Assembly: GCF_001746365.1 (NCBI RefSeq)
Contig: NZ_MJAJ01000006.1
Location: forward strand, 144,835 to 208,834
DNA length: 64,000 bases
Direction: 5' to 3'
Source: Streptomyces sp. LUP30
GTDB lineage: Bacteria; Actinomycetota; Actinomycetes; Streptomycetales; Streptomycetaceae
In this document: positions 38,632 through 46,883 of the stretch, piece by piece
How the letters are laid out: each line of letters begins with the position of its first letter
How positions within the stretch are numbered: the stretch's first letter is position 1
Made by a program: the position numbers and the translations under genes
Notes under the pieces: model-generated
The model's database searches: none
Told to the model about the DNA's origin: nothing
What the model saw: the letters and a program-made list of their open reading frames with translations, nothing else

Positions 38632-39711
38632 ATGGCCGACACCCCGCTTGACCTCACCCTGGACGCCGCGGCGCTCACCGCGTGGCTCGTCGACTTCCGT
38701 TCGGAGAGCGGCGACGAGAAGCCGCTCGCGGACGCGATCGAGACCGCACTGCGCGCACTTCCCCACCTGACGGTGGACCGCCACGGCAACAACGTGATCG
38801 CCCGCACGAACCTGGGCCGCGCGGAGCGCGTCGTCCTGGCCGGCCACATCGACACCGTGCCGATCGCCGACAACGTCCCGTCGAGGCTGGACGAGGACGG
38901 GGTCCTGTGGGGCTGCGGCACCTGTGACATGAAGTCGGGGGTGGCGGTCCAGCTGCGCATCGCGGCGACGGTACCGGCGCCCAACCGCGACCTGACCTTC
39001 GTCTTCTACGACAACGAGGAGGTCGCCGCCCACCTCAACGGCCTCAAGCACGTGGCCGAGGCCCACCCCGAGTGGCTGGCCGGCGACTTCGCGGTGCTCC
39101 TCGAACCCTCCGACGGGCAGGTCGAGGGCGGCTGCCAGGGCACCCTGCGGGTCCTGCTGAAGACCAAGGGCGAGCGGGCCCACTCGGCACGCGGCTGGAT
39201 GGGGTCCAACGCGATCCACGCGGCCGCCCCGATCCTGGCCCGCCTGGCCGCCTACGAGCCGCGCCACCCCGTCATCGACGGACTGGAGTACCGCGAGGGC
39301 CTCAACGCGGTCGGCGTCACGGGCGGCGTCGCCGGCAACGTCATCCCCGACGAGTGCGTGGTCACCGTCAACTTCCGCTACGCGCCCGACCGCAGCGAGG
39401 AGGAGGCCGTCGCCCACGTCCGCGACGTGTTCGCCGACTGCGCGGTGGCGGAGTTCGTGGTCGACGACCACAGCCCCGCCGCGCTGCCCGGCCTCTCCCA
39501 CCCCGCGGCCGCCGCCTTCATCGAGGCGGTCGGCGGAACCCCCCTGCCCAAGTACGGCTGGACGGACGTCAGCCGCTTCTCCGCACTGGGCGTGCCCGCC
39601 GTCAACTACGGCCCCGGCAACCCGCACTTGGCGCACAAGCGGGACGAACGCGTGGAGACGGCCAAGATCCTGGCCGGCGAGGAGCGGCTGAGGGCCTGGC
39701 TCACCGCCTGA
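38632..39711 (+). CDS. dapE: Succinyl-diaminopimelate desuccinylase
   Basis: This 359-aa M20-family di-zinc hydrolase produces LL-diaminopimelate, the step after DapC. The first metal His is in LAGHIDTVP, the bridging Asp in WGCGTCDMKSG, the catalytic Glu pair in YDNEEV, a later metal Glu in LLEPSDGQVEGGCQG and the final His in NPHLAHKRDE. The lid/dimerisation domain begins GTLRVLLKTKGERAHSARGW. The ATG at 38632 follows TAGGGT by 7 nt, indicating a leaderless mRNA. It supplies meso-DAP/LL-DAP for the Streptomyces cell wall. Confidence 0.95.
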   Translation: MADTPLDLTLDAAALTAWLVDFRSESGDEKPLADAIETALRALPHLTVDRHGNNVIARTNLGRAERVVLAGHIDTVPIADNVPSRLDEDGVLWGCGTCDMKSGVAVQLRIAATVPAPNRDLTFVFYDNEEVAAHLNGLKHVAEAHPEWLAGDFAVLLEPSDGQVEGGCQGTLRVLLKTKGERAHSARGWMGSNAIHAAAPILARLAAYEPRHPVIDGLEYREGLNAVGVTGGVAGNVIPDECVVTVNFRYAPDRSEEEAVAHVRDVFADCAVAEFVVDDHSPAALPGLSHPAAAAFIEAVGGTPLPKYGWTDVSRFSALGVPAVNYGPGNPHLAHKRDERVETAKILAGEERLRAWLTA

Positions 39712-39818
39712 GCCGGCGCCGGCCGAGGGCGGTTCGCGGCGGACACGCCGACGTCCCCCGCCCGTAACCCGCGTGGATCTACGCTGAGGTGGAACGAACG
39801 AAGCGGAGGGAGTTCACC

Positions 39819-40577
39819 ATGCCTACAGGGAACCCCGAGGGAAAGAAGCAGCCACCGGACGAACAGCGTCTGGGCCCCGTCCTGCGACGCCGGGACCAGG
39901 TGCAGGCGAGCACGACGGACCAGCGGCTGCTGGACGAACGGGCCCCCTCGGACTGGGTGCACACGGACCCCTGGCGAGTGCTGCGGATCCAGTCGGAGTT
40001 CATCGAGGGGTTCGGCACCCTCGCCGAACTCCCCCCGGCGATCAGCGTGTTCGGCTCTGCCCGCACACCGGTCGGCTCCCCGGAGTACGAGGCGGGCGTA
40101 CGGCTCGGCGGCGCCCTCGTCGACGCCGGCTGGGCCGTGATCACGGGCGGCGGCCCGGGCGCGATGGAGGCGGCCAACAAGGGCGCGAGCGAGGCGGGCG
40201 GCACGTCCGTCGGCCTCGGCATCGAGCTGCCCTTCGAACAGGGGCTCAACCCCTACGTCGACATCGGCCTGAACTTCCGCTACTTCTTCGTCCGCAAGAT
40301 GATGTTCGTGAAGTACGCGCAGGGCTTCGTCGTCCTCCCCGGCGGCCTCGGCACCCTGGACGAGCTCTTCGAGGCCCTCACCCTCGTCCAGACCCAGAAG
40401 GTCACCCGCTTCCCCATCGTCCTCTTCGGCACCCAGTACTGGGGCGGTCTGATCGACTGGCTCAAGAACACCCTGATCGCCCAGGGCAAGGCGGCCGAGA
40501 AGGACCTCCTCCTCTTCCACGTCACGGACGACGTGGACGAGGCCGTGGCCCTGGTCTCCAAGGAGGCCGCCCGCTAG
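39819..40577 (+). CDS. LOG family protein (cytokinin riboside 5'-monophosphate phosphoribohydrolase-like)
   Basis: This 252-aa Rossmann-like protein has the two LOG hallmarks, ITGGGPGAMEAANKGA and VLPGGLGTLDELFEAL, the nucleotide-binding and catalytic motifs of phosphoribohydrolases acting on AMP-derived nucleotides. About 85 N-terminal residues precede the core (TTDQRLLDERAPSDWVHTDPWRVLRIQSEFIEGF). ATG 39819 follows CGGAGGG; ATG 39789 would add ten residues without a ribosome site. It is convergent with the folP-like gene, 3 bp apart. Confidence 0.93.
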   Translation: MPTGNPEGKKQPPDEQRLGPVLRRRDQVQASTTDQRLLDERAPSDWVHTDPWRVLRIQSEFIEGFGTLAELPPAISVFGSARTPVGSPEYEAGVRLGGALVDAGWAVITGGGPGAMEAANKGASEAGGTSVGLGIELPFEQGLNPYVDIGLNFRYFFVRKMMFVKYAQGFVVLPGGLGTLDELFEALTLVQTQKVTRFPIVLFGTQYWGGLIDWLKNTLIAQGKAAEKDLLLFHVTDDVDEAVALVSKEAAR

Positions 40578-40580
40578 GGC

Positions 40581-41441
40581 CTACGCGAGCCCCCGGCGCG
40601 CCACCGCCGGGGGCCGGTGGCCCGCGATCGACGCGACCATGTCGAGCACCTGCCGCGTCTCCGCCACCTCGTGCACCCGGTACACCTGCGCCCCGAGCCA
40701 CGCGGACACCGCGGTCGTGGCCAGCGTGCCGACCACCCGCTCCTTCACCGGCCGGTCCAGCGTCTCGCCGACGAAGTCCTTGTTGGACAGGGACACCAGC
40801 ACCGGCCACCCCGTCTCCACCATCTCCCCGAGCCGCCGGGTCGCCTCCAGGCCGTGCCGGGTGTTCTTGCCGAAGTCGTGCCCCGGATCGATCAGGATCG
40901 ACTCCCGCGGCACCCCCAGCCCCGCGGCCCGCTCCGCCAGCCCCACCGTCACCCGCAGGATGTCGGCCATGACGTCGTCGTACGTCACCCGGTGCGGACG
41001 CGTCCGCGGCTGCGCGCCGCCCGCGTGCGTGCACACCAGGCCGGCCCCGTGGCGCGCCGCGACCTCCGCCAGCCGCGGATCCACCCCGCCCCACGCGTCG
41101 TTCAGCAGGTCGGCGCCGGCCTCGCAGACCGCCTCCCCGACCTCCGCCCGCCAGGTGTCCACGCTGATGACGACGTCCGGGAAGCGCCGCCGCACCTCGG
41201 CCACGAAACCGACGGTCCGCCGGGCCTCCTCCTGCGCGGTCACCTCTTCACCGGGCCCGGCCTTCACCCCGCCGATGTCGATGACGGCCGCGCCCTCCGC
41301 CACCGCCTGCTCCACGCGCGCGAGGGCCGGTTCGTCCCGGAAGGTCGCACCCTGGTCGTAGAAGGAGTCCGGGGTCCGGTTGACGATCGCCATGATCACC
41401 GGCTCGTGCGCGCCGAATTCACGCCTGCCCAGCCTGAGCAT
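40581..41441 (-). CDS. folP: Dihydropteroate synthase-like protein, FolP2-type
   Basis: This 286-aa TIM-barrel protein of the pterin-binding family has MAIVNRTPDSFYDQG, VIDIGGVKAGPG, SVDTWRAEVGEAVCEAGADLLNDAWGG and IDPGHDFGKN. The loop normally reading SRK is here SNK (SLSNKDFVG), while the RVHE segment near the C-terminus is retained. The changes HDFGKNT and SNK set it apart from typical FolP1. It occupies the position of mycobacterial folP2, whose product is reported not to substitute for DHPS. True DHPS activity is therefore uncertain. Confidence 0.85.
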   Translation of the reverse strand: MLRLGRREFGAHEPVIMAIVNRTPDSFYDQGATFRDEPALARVEQAVAEGAAVIDIGGVKAGPGEEVTAQEEARRTVGFVAEVRRRFPDVVISVDTWRAEVGEAVCEAGADLLNDAWGGVDPRLAEVAARHGAGLVCTHAGGAQPRTRPHRVTYDDVMADILRVTVGLAERAAGLGVPRESILIDPGHDFGKNTRHGLEATRRLGEMVETGWPVLVSLSNKDFVGETLDRPVKERVVGTLATTAVSAWLGAQVYRVHEVAETRQVLDMVASIAGHRPPAVARRGLA

Positions 41442-41565
41442 CCCCTGTGACCTCTCCTAGTACGTCCTGCACTTCCGCCGCCTGCGACCCTAACTGTCGG
41501 ACCCGCATGGCACGATCGGACCCACACACATCCGCTCCGAGCACACCGAGTGTGGAGACCCACCG

Positions 41566-41925
41566 ATGGTTATGTTCCTGTTCCTGGTCATCGCGCTCGC
41601 CGTCGTGGTCGCCGCGGTGACACTCGCCGTGGTGGGCGGCGGCGAGGGCACCGGCCCGCTGCCGGAGGTCGCCCCCGAGCGTCTGCACGACCCGCTGCCC
41701 GCGGACCGCCCGGTCGACCGTTCCGATGTCGACCGCCTGCGCTTCCCGCTGAGCGCCCGCGGCTACCGCATGGCCGACGTCGACGACGCCCTGAACCGTC
41801 TCGCCGCCGAACTCGCCGAGCGCGACGCCCGCATCGCCGACCTGGAGTCGGCCCTGGCCGGCGCGCAGGCCCCGGCCGCGCCCCACGTCTCCATGGAGAA
41901 GCAGACCCCCGAGGACCAGCAGTGA
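41566..41925 (+). CDS. DivIVA-domain membrane protein
   Basis: This 119-aa protein starts with one N-terminal TM helix (MFLFLVIALAVVVAAVTLAVV). A linker is followed by a DivIVA-type segment (LRFPLSARGYRMADVDDALNRLAAELAERDARIADLESAL) with heptad character. DivIVA domains recruit proteins to curved membrane and polar growth sites. ATG 41566 has GGAG 8 nt upstream. Its stop overlaps the tagA start (GTGA). The pair matches the mycobacterial Rv1209-tagA order as I recall it. Confidence 0.88.
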   Translation: MVMFLFLVIALAVVVAAVTLAVVGGGEGTGPLPEVAPERLHDPLPADRPVDRSDVDRLRFPLSARGYRMADVDDALNRLAAELAERDARIADLESALAGAQAPAAPHVSMEKQTPEDQQ

Positions 41926-42509
41926 GCGACGGCACCGCCCTCGCGGGGGCGGACGGCGCGCTGCGCTGCCCCTGGGCCCTGTCCACGCCGGACTACGTCA
42001 CGTACCACGACGAGGAGTGGGGCCGCCCGGTCCACGGCGACGACGCGCTGTTCGAACGGCTCAGCCTGGAAGCCTTCCAGTCGGGCCTGTCCTGGATCAC
42101 GATCCTGCGCCGCCGCGCCGGGTTCCGCGCCGCCTTCGCCGGCTTCGAGATCGCCTCGGTCGCCGTCTTCACCGACGAGGACCGCGAACGCCTCCTGACC
42201 GACCCGGGCATCATCCGCAACCGGGCCAAGATCGACGCCACCCTCGCCAACGCGCGCGTGCTGGCCGAGTGGGCGCCGGGCGACCTGGACGAGCTGATCT
42301 GGTCGCACGCCCCCGACCGGGCCGGCCGGCCGGCGCCGAAGACCCTGGCGGACGTCCCGGCCGTCACGGACGAGTCGACGGCCCTGTCCAAGGCGCTGAA
42401 GAAGCGGGGCCTGCGCTTCGTCGGGCCGACGACGGCGTACGCGTTGATGCAGGCATGCGGTCTGGTCGACGACCACCTGGCGTCTTGCGTGAGGAGAAGC
42501 GCCGCCTGA
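41922..42509 (+). CDS. tagA: DNA-3-methyladenine glycosylase I
   Basis: This 195-aa TagA-family base-excision enzyme removes 3-methyladenine from alkylated DNA. The N-terminal CPWALSTPDYVTYHDEEWGRPVHGD contains the zinc Cys and the conserved YHDEEWG. LSWITILRRRAGFRAAF and the C-terminal RFVGPTTAYALMQACGLVDDH with the remaining Zn ligands follow. The GTG start overlaps the DivIVA-like gene stop by 4 nt, so it is translationally coupled. Confidence 0.95.
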   Translation: MSDGTALAGADGALRCPWALSTPDYVTYHDEEWGRPVHGDDALFERLSLEAFQSGLSWITILRRRAGFRAAFAGFEIASVAVFTDEDRERLLTDPGIIRNRAKIDATLANARVLAEWAPGDLDELIWSHAPDRAGRPAPKTLADVPAVTDESTALSKALKKRGLRFVGPTTAYALMQACGLVDDHLASCVRRSAA

Positions 42510-42557
42510 CGGGGGCGGGCGACCGTCCCATGCCCACCCCCGCGACGGCAGCCGGCG

Positions 42558-43349
42558 TCAGCGGCCCAGGTACTTCGGGGTCTCCTTCTGGACGAACGCC
42601 CGCACCGCGATCGCGTGGTCCTCGGAGGCCCCGGCCCGCGTCTGCAGCTCGTCCTCCTTGTCCAGCGTCTCGGAGAGGGTGTGCGCCGACCCGTAGGCGA
42701 CGGCCTCCTTGATCGCCGCGTAGGCCACCGTCGGCCCCGCGGCGAGGGCCCGGGCCACCTTCTCCGCCTCCGCGCGCAGCGCGTCCGCAGGCACGATCCG
42801 GCTCGCGATGCCCAGCTCGTACGCCTCCTGGGCCTTGATGCTGCGCGGGAAGAGCAGCAGATCGGCGGCGCGGCCCGGCCCGATCACCCGGGGCAGCGTC
42901 CACGAGACGCCGGAGTCGGCGGTGAGCGCGACACCCGCGAAGGAGGTGTTGAAGGACGCCGTGTCGGCCACGACGCGGTAGTCCGCGGCCAGCGCGAAAC
43001 CGAGGCCGGCGCCCGCGGCGACCCCGTTGACCGCGGCCACCACCGGCTTCGGCGCCTCCGTCAGCGCGCGCACGATCGGGTTGTAGTGCTCCGCGACCGT
43101 GCTCATGACCTGCTTCGAGCCTTCGGCCAGCAGACCGATGTGCTCCTTGAGGTCCTGCCCCACGCAGAACGCCCGCTCGCCGGCGGCGGTCAGCAGCACG
43201 GCCCGTACGGCGTCGTCGGAGGCCGCGGACCGCACCGCGTCCCGGAGGGCGACCTTGGTCGCGATGTTCAGCGCGTTCATCGCCTCGGGGCGGTTCAGCG
43301 TGATCGTCGCGAGCCCGTCACTCACCTCGTAGAGCACGGTGTCGACCAT
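42558..43349 (-). CDS. Enoyl-CoA hydratase/isomerase family protein
   Basis: This 263-aa crotonase-fold enzyme has LNRPEAMNALN, the oxyanion-hole segment AFCVGQDLKEH and KPVVAAVNGVAAGAGLGFALAADYRV. The catalytic-Glu position of classical hydratases is occupied by non-Glu residues (ALTADSGVSWTLPR), so isomerase or another crotonase chemistry is possible. PaaG-like 1,2-epoxyphenylacetyl-CoA isomerases share this pattern. ATG at 43347-43349 follows GAGGGGAAG. A palindrome at 43386-43397 lies 37 bp upstream and may bind a TetR-type repressor. Confidence 0.9.
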   Translation of the reverse strand: MVDTVLYEVSDGLATITLNRPEAMNALNIATKVALRDAVRSAASDDAVRAVLLTAAGERAFCVGQDLKEHIGLLAEGSKQVMSTVAEHYNPIVRALTEAPKPVVAAVNGVAAGAGLGFALAADYRVVADTASFNTSFAGVALTADSGVSWTLPRVIGPGRAADLLLFPRSIKAQEAYELGIASRIVPADALRAEAEKVARALAAGPTVAYAAIKEAVAYGSAHTLSETLDKEDELQTRAGASEDHAIAVRAFVQKETPKYLGR

Positions 43350-43729
43350 GGCGTTCTTCCCCTCCGTGTCGCGGCTGGGACGTCCTACCGGTCGGTACGC
43401 CCCTTGTACGAGGACAGCATGGCGGAGATCACCGGCCGAGGACCGGACCCGACGTGTGACCTGCGTCAAACAATTCGGGACGGATTCCGGCGGCCGGAAG
43501 CGCGTGCGGCCGCGCAGTATCGCAGCCACATCGCCGAATTGAGTGGTTTTGCTCGCGCGCGTTGCCCAAGCGATGCCGACTGATGTTGGTCATCGGGTCC
43601 TGAGATGCGGGATAATGGCCTGGAAGCAATGTGTTCGATGCCGGTGCCGCGGGTCCCACGCTGGATCGCGGCTGCCCTTCAGGGGCCGTCGGCTTTGGCG
43701 ATGAGCTGGTTTCAGGAAGGGGAACGAGC
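43350..43729. other. Divergent region upstream of the DUF3117 gene
   Basis: This is 380 bp between divergent genes. On the + strand TTGGTC (43586-43591) and GATAAT (43611-43616), 19 bp apart, are a possible promoter for the DUF3117 gene, giving a leader of about 105 nt. Apart from the palindrome at 43386-43397, nothing else is recognised. Confidence 0.5.
43386..43397. promoter_or_regulatory. TetR-like palindrome upstream of the enoyl-CoA hydratase gene
   Basis: On the + strand TACCG (43386-43390) and CGGTA (43393-43397) flank a 2-bp centre. It is 37-48 bp upstream of the minus-strand start, where it would overlap the promoter. Acyl-CoA-responsive TetR repressors of actinobacteria use similar ACCG/CGGT half-sites; the assignment is inference. 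Confidence 0.5.
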
Positions 43730-43897
43730 ATGGCGGCCATGAAGCCGCGAACGGGTGATGGCCCGCTCGAGGTGACCAAGGAGGGGCGGGGCATCGTCAT
43801 GCGCGTTCCGCTCGAAGGCGGCGGGCGGCTCGTCGTCGAGCTGACCCCTGACGAGGCCGACGCGCTCGGCGACGCCCTGAAGAAGGTCGTCGGCTGA
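43730..43897 (+). CDS. DUF3117 small protein
   Basis: This 55-aa protein, MAAMKPRTGDGPLEVTKEGR then IVMRVPLEGGGRLVVELTPDEADALGDALKKVV, is the complete DUF3117 domain found almost exclusively in actinobacteria. ATG 43730 is preceded by AGGAAGGGGA. The short beta-hairpin plus helix suggests a small structural or regulatory protein; no function is established. A strong T-tailed terminator follows. The position next to the sigE region matches Rv1211 of mycobacteria as I recall it. Confidence 0.92.
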   Translation: MAAMKPRTGDGPLEVTKEGRGIVMRVPLEGGGRLVVELTPDEADALGDALKKVVG

Positions 43898-43920
43898 CGC
43901 GAAGCGACCCTGCACTTTCG

Positions 43921-43962
43921 ACCGCTCCGGTGTCCTTCTCGGGTACCGGAGCGGTTGTTTTT
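43921..43962 (+). terminator. Rho-independent terminator after the DUF3117 gene
   Basis: ACCGCTCCGGT (43921-43931) pairs with ACCGGAGCGGT (43945-43955), followed by TGTTTTT, one of the few classic T-tailed terminators in the window. Confidence 0.9.
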
Positions 43963-44093
43963 CCCGGGTTCCCACCAGGGTCTTCACCGGGGATTTCCAG
44001 GAGCCTTCCTAGGGATTTCCCGGGGTCTTCCGGGGTTCGCCGTGGCCGCTCGGCCCGAAAGGCCCAACGCCCGGGCCCGAACCTCTCAGCGCC

Positions 44094-44726
44094 TCAGCGC
44101 TTGACCGCGCACAGGAGCCCGTCGCCCACCGGCAGCAGCGACGTCACCAGCTCCTGGCTCTCGCGCACCGCCCGCAGCAGCTCCCGGATGCGTATGACCT
44201 CCGTGGGCTGCGGCCCCGAATCGACCGTGCGGCCGTTGGCGAAGACGCCCTCGAAGACGACCAGCCCACCCGGACGCAGCAGGCGCAACGATTCAGCGAG
44301 GTACTCCAGCAGCTCCAGCCGATCACCGTCACAGAAGACCAGGTCATAGCCGGAGTCCGCGAGACGGGGCAGGACGTCGAGCGCGCGGCCCGGGATGAAC
44401 CGGGCCCGGTTGCTGGCGAAGCCGCAGGCGCGGAAGGCCTGCCGGGCGAACTGCTGGTGCTCCGGCTCGGGGTCCACGGTCGTCAGGACGCCGTCCGGGC
44501 GCATACCGTGCAGCAGGTGGATCCCGGAGACGCCGGTGCCGGTGCCGATCTCGGCGACCGCCTTCGCGTCCACGGTGGCGGCGAGCATCCGCAGCGCGGC
44601 GCCCGTGCTGGGCGACACCGAGCGCAGCCCTGCCTCGCGGGCCCGGTCGCGGGCCCAGCGCAGCGCTTCGTCCTCGGCGGCATAGGCGTCGGCGAACGCC
44701 CAGCTTGCCTGCCGGTTGCCGGTAAT
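44094..44726 (-). CDS. O-methyltransferase family 3 (possible ATT start)
   Basis: This 210-aa SAM-dependent O-methyltransferase resembles mycobacterial Rv1220c: motif I VAEIGTGTGVSGIHLL, the acidic TVDPEPEHQ, metal-site Asp residues in DLVFCDGDRLE, and C-terminal ESQELVTSLLPVGDGLLCAVKR. The N-terminal ITGNRQASWAFADAYAAEDEALRWARDRAREAGLRSV is clearly part of the protein, yet no ATG, GTG, TTG or CTG precedes it in frame before a TAG stop. The best start is ATT at 44724-44726, two bases after AGGAGAGGG. A database entry may instead begin at an internal GTG or at ATG 44616-44618, truncating the domain. It is divergent from sigE. Confidence 0.85.
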   Translation of the reverse strand: MTGNRQASWAFADAYAAEDEALRWARDRAREAGLRSVSPSTGAALRMLAATVDAKAVAEIGTGTGVSGIHLLHGMRPDGVLTTVDPEPEHQQFARQAFRACGFASNRARFIPGRALDVLPRLADSGYDLVFCDGDRLELLEYLAESLRLLRPGGLVVFEGVFANGRTVDSGPQPTEVIRIRELLRAVRESQELVTSLLPVGDGLLCAVKR

Positions 44727-44955
44727 GACCCTCTCCTGTCCCCGTGGTTGCCTGGGCGTGACTGTATCCGTTGCCGCCGGGAACCCGCAGATGGGACCGG
44801 GCGTTTGAAGGGGTGGGAACGACTACGGGGGGACACGGTTGGATCACGACGTGGGACAGGGCGCCGAGCAGGTGCTGACGCAGTCGCACGAGCGGTGCGG
44901 GCACAGATCAAATTCTCGTAAAACCGCTTATCCGGAGCTAACGGGCGAGGTGGCT

Positions 44956-45741
44956 ATGGTAGGGGCTCCACTGGACACCACCAATGCCGACAGGGGAGGT
45001 GCGGCCGCACCTGTGGATCGGGGAGGAGTGCTGCGGCGCTTTCTCGGGTCGGCAGGCAGGCCGAGATCCGTGAACGACACCGCTGCTGACCCCAGCCACT
45101 CCGCCGGCATCGCCGTCGGCCCAGCCCAGACCGCGACCTTCACCACCGACGCGGACGGGCAGGCGTGGACTCCGCCCACGTGGGAGGAGATCGTCAGTAT
45201 GCACAGCGGCCGGGTCTACCGGCTCGCCTACCGGCTGACCGGCAACCAGCACGACGCCGAGGACCTCACCCAGGAGGTCTTCGTCCGCGTCTTCCGTTCC
45301 CTGTCGACGTACACGCCGGGCACCTTCGAGGGCTGGCTGCACCGCATCACGACCAACCTCTTCCTGGACATGGTCCGCCGCAAGCAGCGCATCCGCTTCG
45401 ACGCGCTCGGCGACGACGCGGCCGAGCGGCTGCCCAGCAAGGAGCCCACCCCGCAGCAGGCCTTCAACGACGCCCACTTCGACGCGGACGTCCAGCAGGC
45501 CCTCGACACCCTCGCGCCGGAGTTCCGCGCCGCGGTCGTGCTGTGCGACATCGAGGGGCTCTCCTACGAGGAGATCGCCGCGACCCTCGGCGTCAAGCTG
45601 GGCACGGTCCGCTCGCGCATCCACCGTGGCCGTTCGCAGCTGCGCAAGGCCCTCGCACACCGTGCGCCCGAGGCCCGCGCCGGACGTCGTTCCTTCGTGG
45701 CCCGTGTGCCCGCACTGGGAGGAGGGGGCGCGACCGCGTGA
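44956..45741 (+). CDS. sigE: ECF sigma factor, SigE-like (envelope/extracytoplasmic stress)
   Basis: This 261-aa group-4 sigma factor has region 2 (about residues 85-150, [25 protein letters not shown] and [16 protein letters not shown]) and region 4 (about 185-240, [45 protein letters not shown]). An N-terminal extension of about 75 residues is longer than usual. ATG 44956 is chosen for GAGG upstream; a TTG further upstream would lengthen it without support. It is coupled (GTGA overlap) to a zinc anti-sigma factor and followed by htrA and tatB. The symbol follows the mycobacterial locus; the S. coelicolor sigE (CseABC system) is a different gene. Confidence 0.9.
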   Translation: MVGAPLDTTNADRGGAAAPVDRGGVLRRFLGSAGRPRSVNDTAADPSHSAGIAVGPAQTATFTTDADGQAWTPPTWEEIVSMHSGRVYRLAYRLTGNQHDAEDLTQEVFVRVFRSLSTYTPGTFEGWLHRITTNLFLDMVRRKQRIRFDALGDDAAERLPSKEPTPQQAFNDAHFDADVQQALDTLAPEFRAAVVLCDIEGLSYEEIAATLGVKLGTVRSRIHRGRSQLRKALAHRAPEARAGRRSFVARVPALGGGGATA

Positions 45742-46727
45742 GTGGATCCCGACACGACGCAGCCGAGCGGCTCCTCGCGGAGCAGCATCTCGGCGACCGG
45801 CTCTCGGCCCTGGTGGACGGCGAGCTCGGTCACGACACCCGCGAGCGGGTGCTCGCACACGTGGCGACCTGCCCGAAGTGCAAGACGGAGGTCGACGCCC
45901 AACGCCGGCTGAAGAACGTCTTCGCCGAGGTCGCCCCGCCCGCCCCCTCGGAAAGCTTTCTGGCCCGCCTTCAGGGGCTCCCCGCGGGAGGCGACTCCGA
46001 CGGTGGTGGAACGCCGCTGGGCGGGGGAGGCTTCGCCGACGGAGTCTTCGGAGTGAGGGGCACGAGACGGGACGAGCCCTTCGAGTTCCGCTATGCGCCT
46101 CCTCGGGCCCATGGCTCCGTCCTCTCTCCCGCCTCGGACCGCGGCTTCCGCATCCATCCCGTCGGCCGCGCAGGCGACCGGCACGACGCCGAGCGGTCGC
46201 GAGGCATGCGGTTCGCGTTCGTCGCCGCCGGCGCGGTGTCGCTGGCCGCGATCGCGCTGGGCGGCATGACCACTGTCGCCCCGGTCGACACGACCGCGGA
46301 CGGCCGTGCCGGGTCGGGCTCCGGAAGCAATGTGACACCGGCCCGCACCCCGGGCGCGGGCTCCGCGACGGCGGAGACCCAACGCCGCCGTGCCGTCGGC
46401 CCTCTGCTCTCCCAGGGCGGCCAACTCGGCGACACCCCGGTCAGCCCGACGGAGGTGTCGGCGCCGCTGCTGCCGGGGATGCCCGCTCAGCCCGGCGGTC
46501 CGGTGGAACAGGCCCTGCACCGGCTGACCACGCCCATGGTGGCCGGCGCCGCGGTCATGTCTCCGTTGATACGTCCGCTCGACACGAATTCCCCGGTCTC
46601 CCTGAGCGCCTGGACCGCCACCGGCGCCAAGCTCGCCGGTCCCGGTCTGCTCGCCGCACCCGTCCCCCTCACCACGTCCGCTCCCAGCCGCTCTTCTGCC
46701 CTCCCTCCCGGGCGGCACACCCGCTGA
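45738..46727 (+). CDS. Zinc-binding (ZAS) anti-sigma factor
   Basis: This 329-aa protein has an N-terminal anti-sigma domain with the HxxxCxxC zinc motif in [18 protein letters not shown] (His/Cys/Cys around residues 35-42). A Gly-rich linker, one TM helix ([21 protein letters not shown], about 155-175) and an extracytoplasmic Pro/Ser-rich tail of about 150 residues follow. It would hold the upstream sigma factor at the membrane; thiol oxidation or proteolysis would release it. A GTG start overlaps the sigma gene stop by 4 nt, the standard sigma/anti-sigma coupling. The M. tuberculosis counterpart is RseA. Confidence 0.92.
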   Translation: MSGSRHDAAERLLAEQHLGDRLSALVDGELGHDTRERVLAHVATCPKCKTEVDAQRRLKNVFAEVAPPAPSESFLARLQGLPAGGDSDGGGTPLGGGGFADGVFGVRGTRRDEPFEFRYAPPRAHGSVLSPASDRGFRIHPVGRAGDRHDAERSRGMRFAFVAAGAVSLAAIALGGMTTVAPVDTTADGRAGSGSGSNVTPARTPGAGSATAETQRRRAVGPLLSQGGQLGDTPVSPTEVSAPLLPGMPAQPGGPVEQALHRLTTPMVAGAAVMSPLIRPLDTNSPVSLSAWTATGAKLAGPGLLAAPVPLTTSAPSRSSALPPGRHTR

Positions 46728-46883
46728 CCCGCACTCTGCGCCGCGCCCGGCGAACCTGGTTGAATCGCGTTGGACCGCGTCCTGCCAGGCAGCCGGGCGC
46801 GACGGCGGAGTGCGCCGGGCGGGGCCGAGGGCGCGGTGCGCCACCGGTTCGACGCCGTGGTCGGCTCGAGTGGGGGAGAGAGC

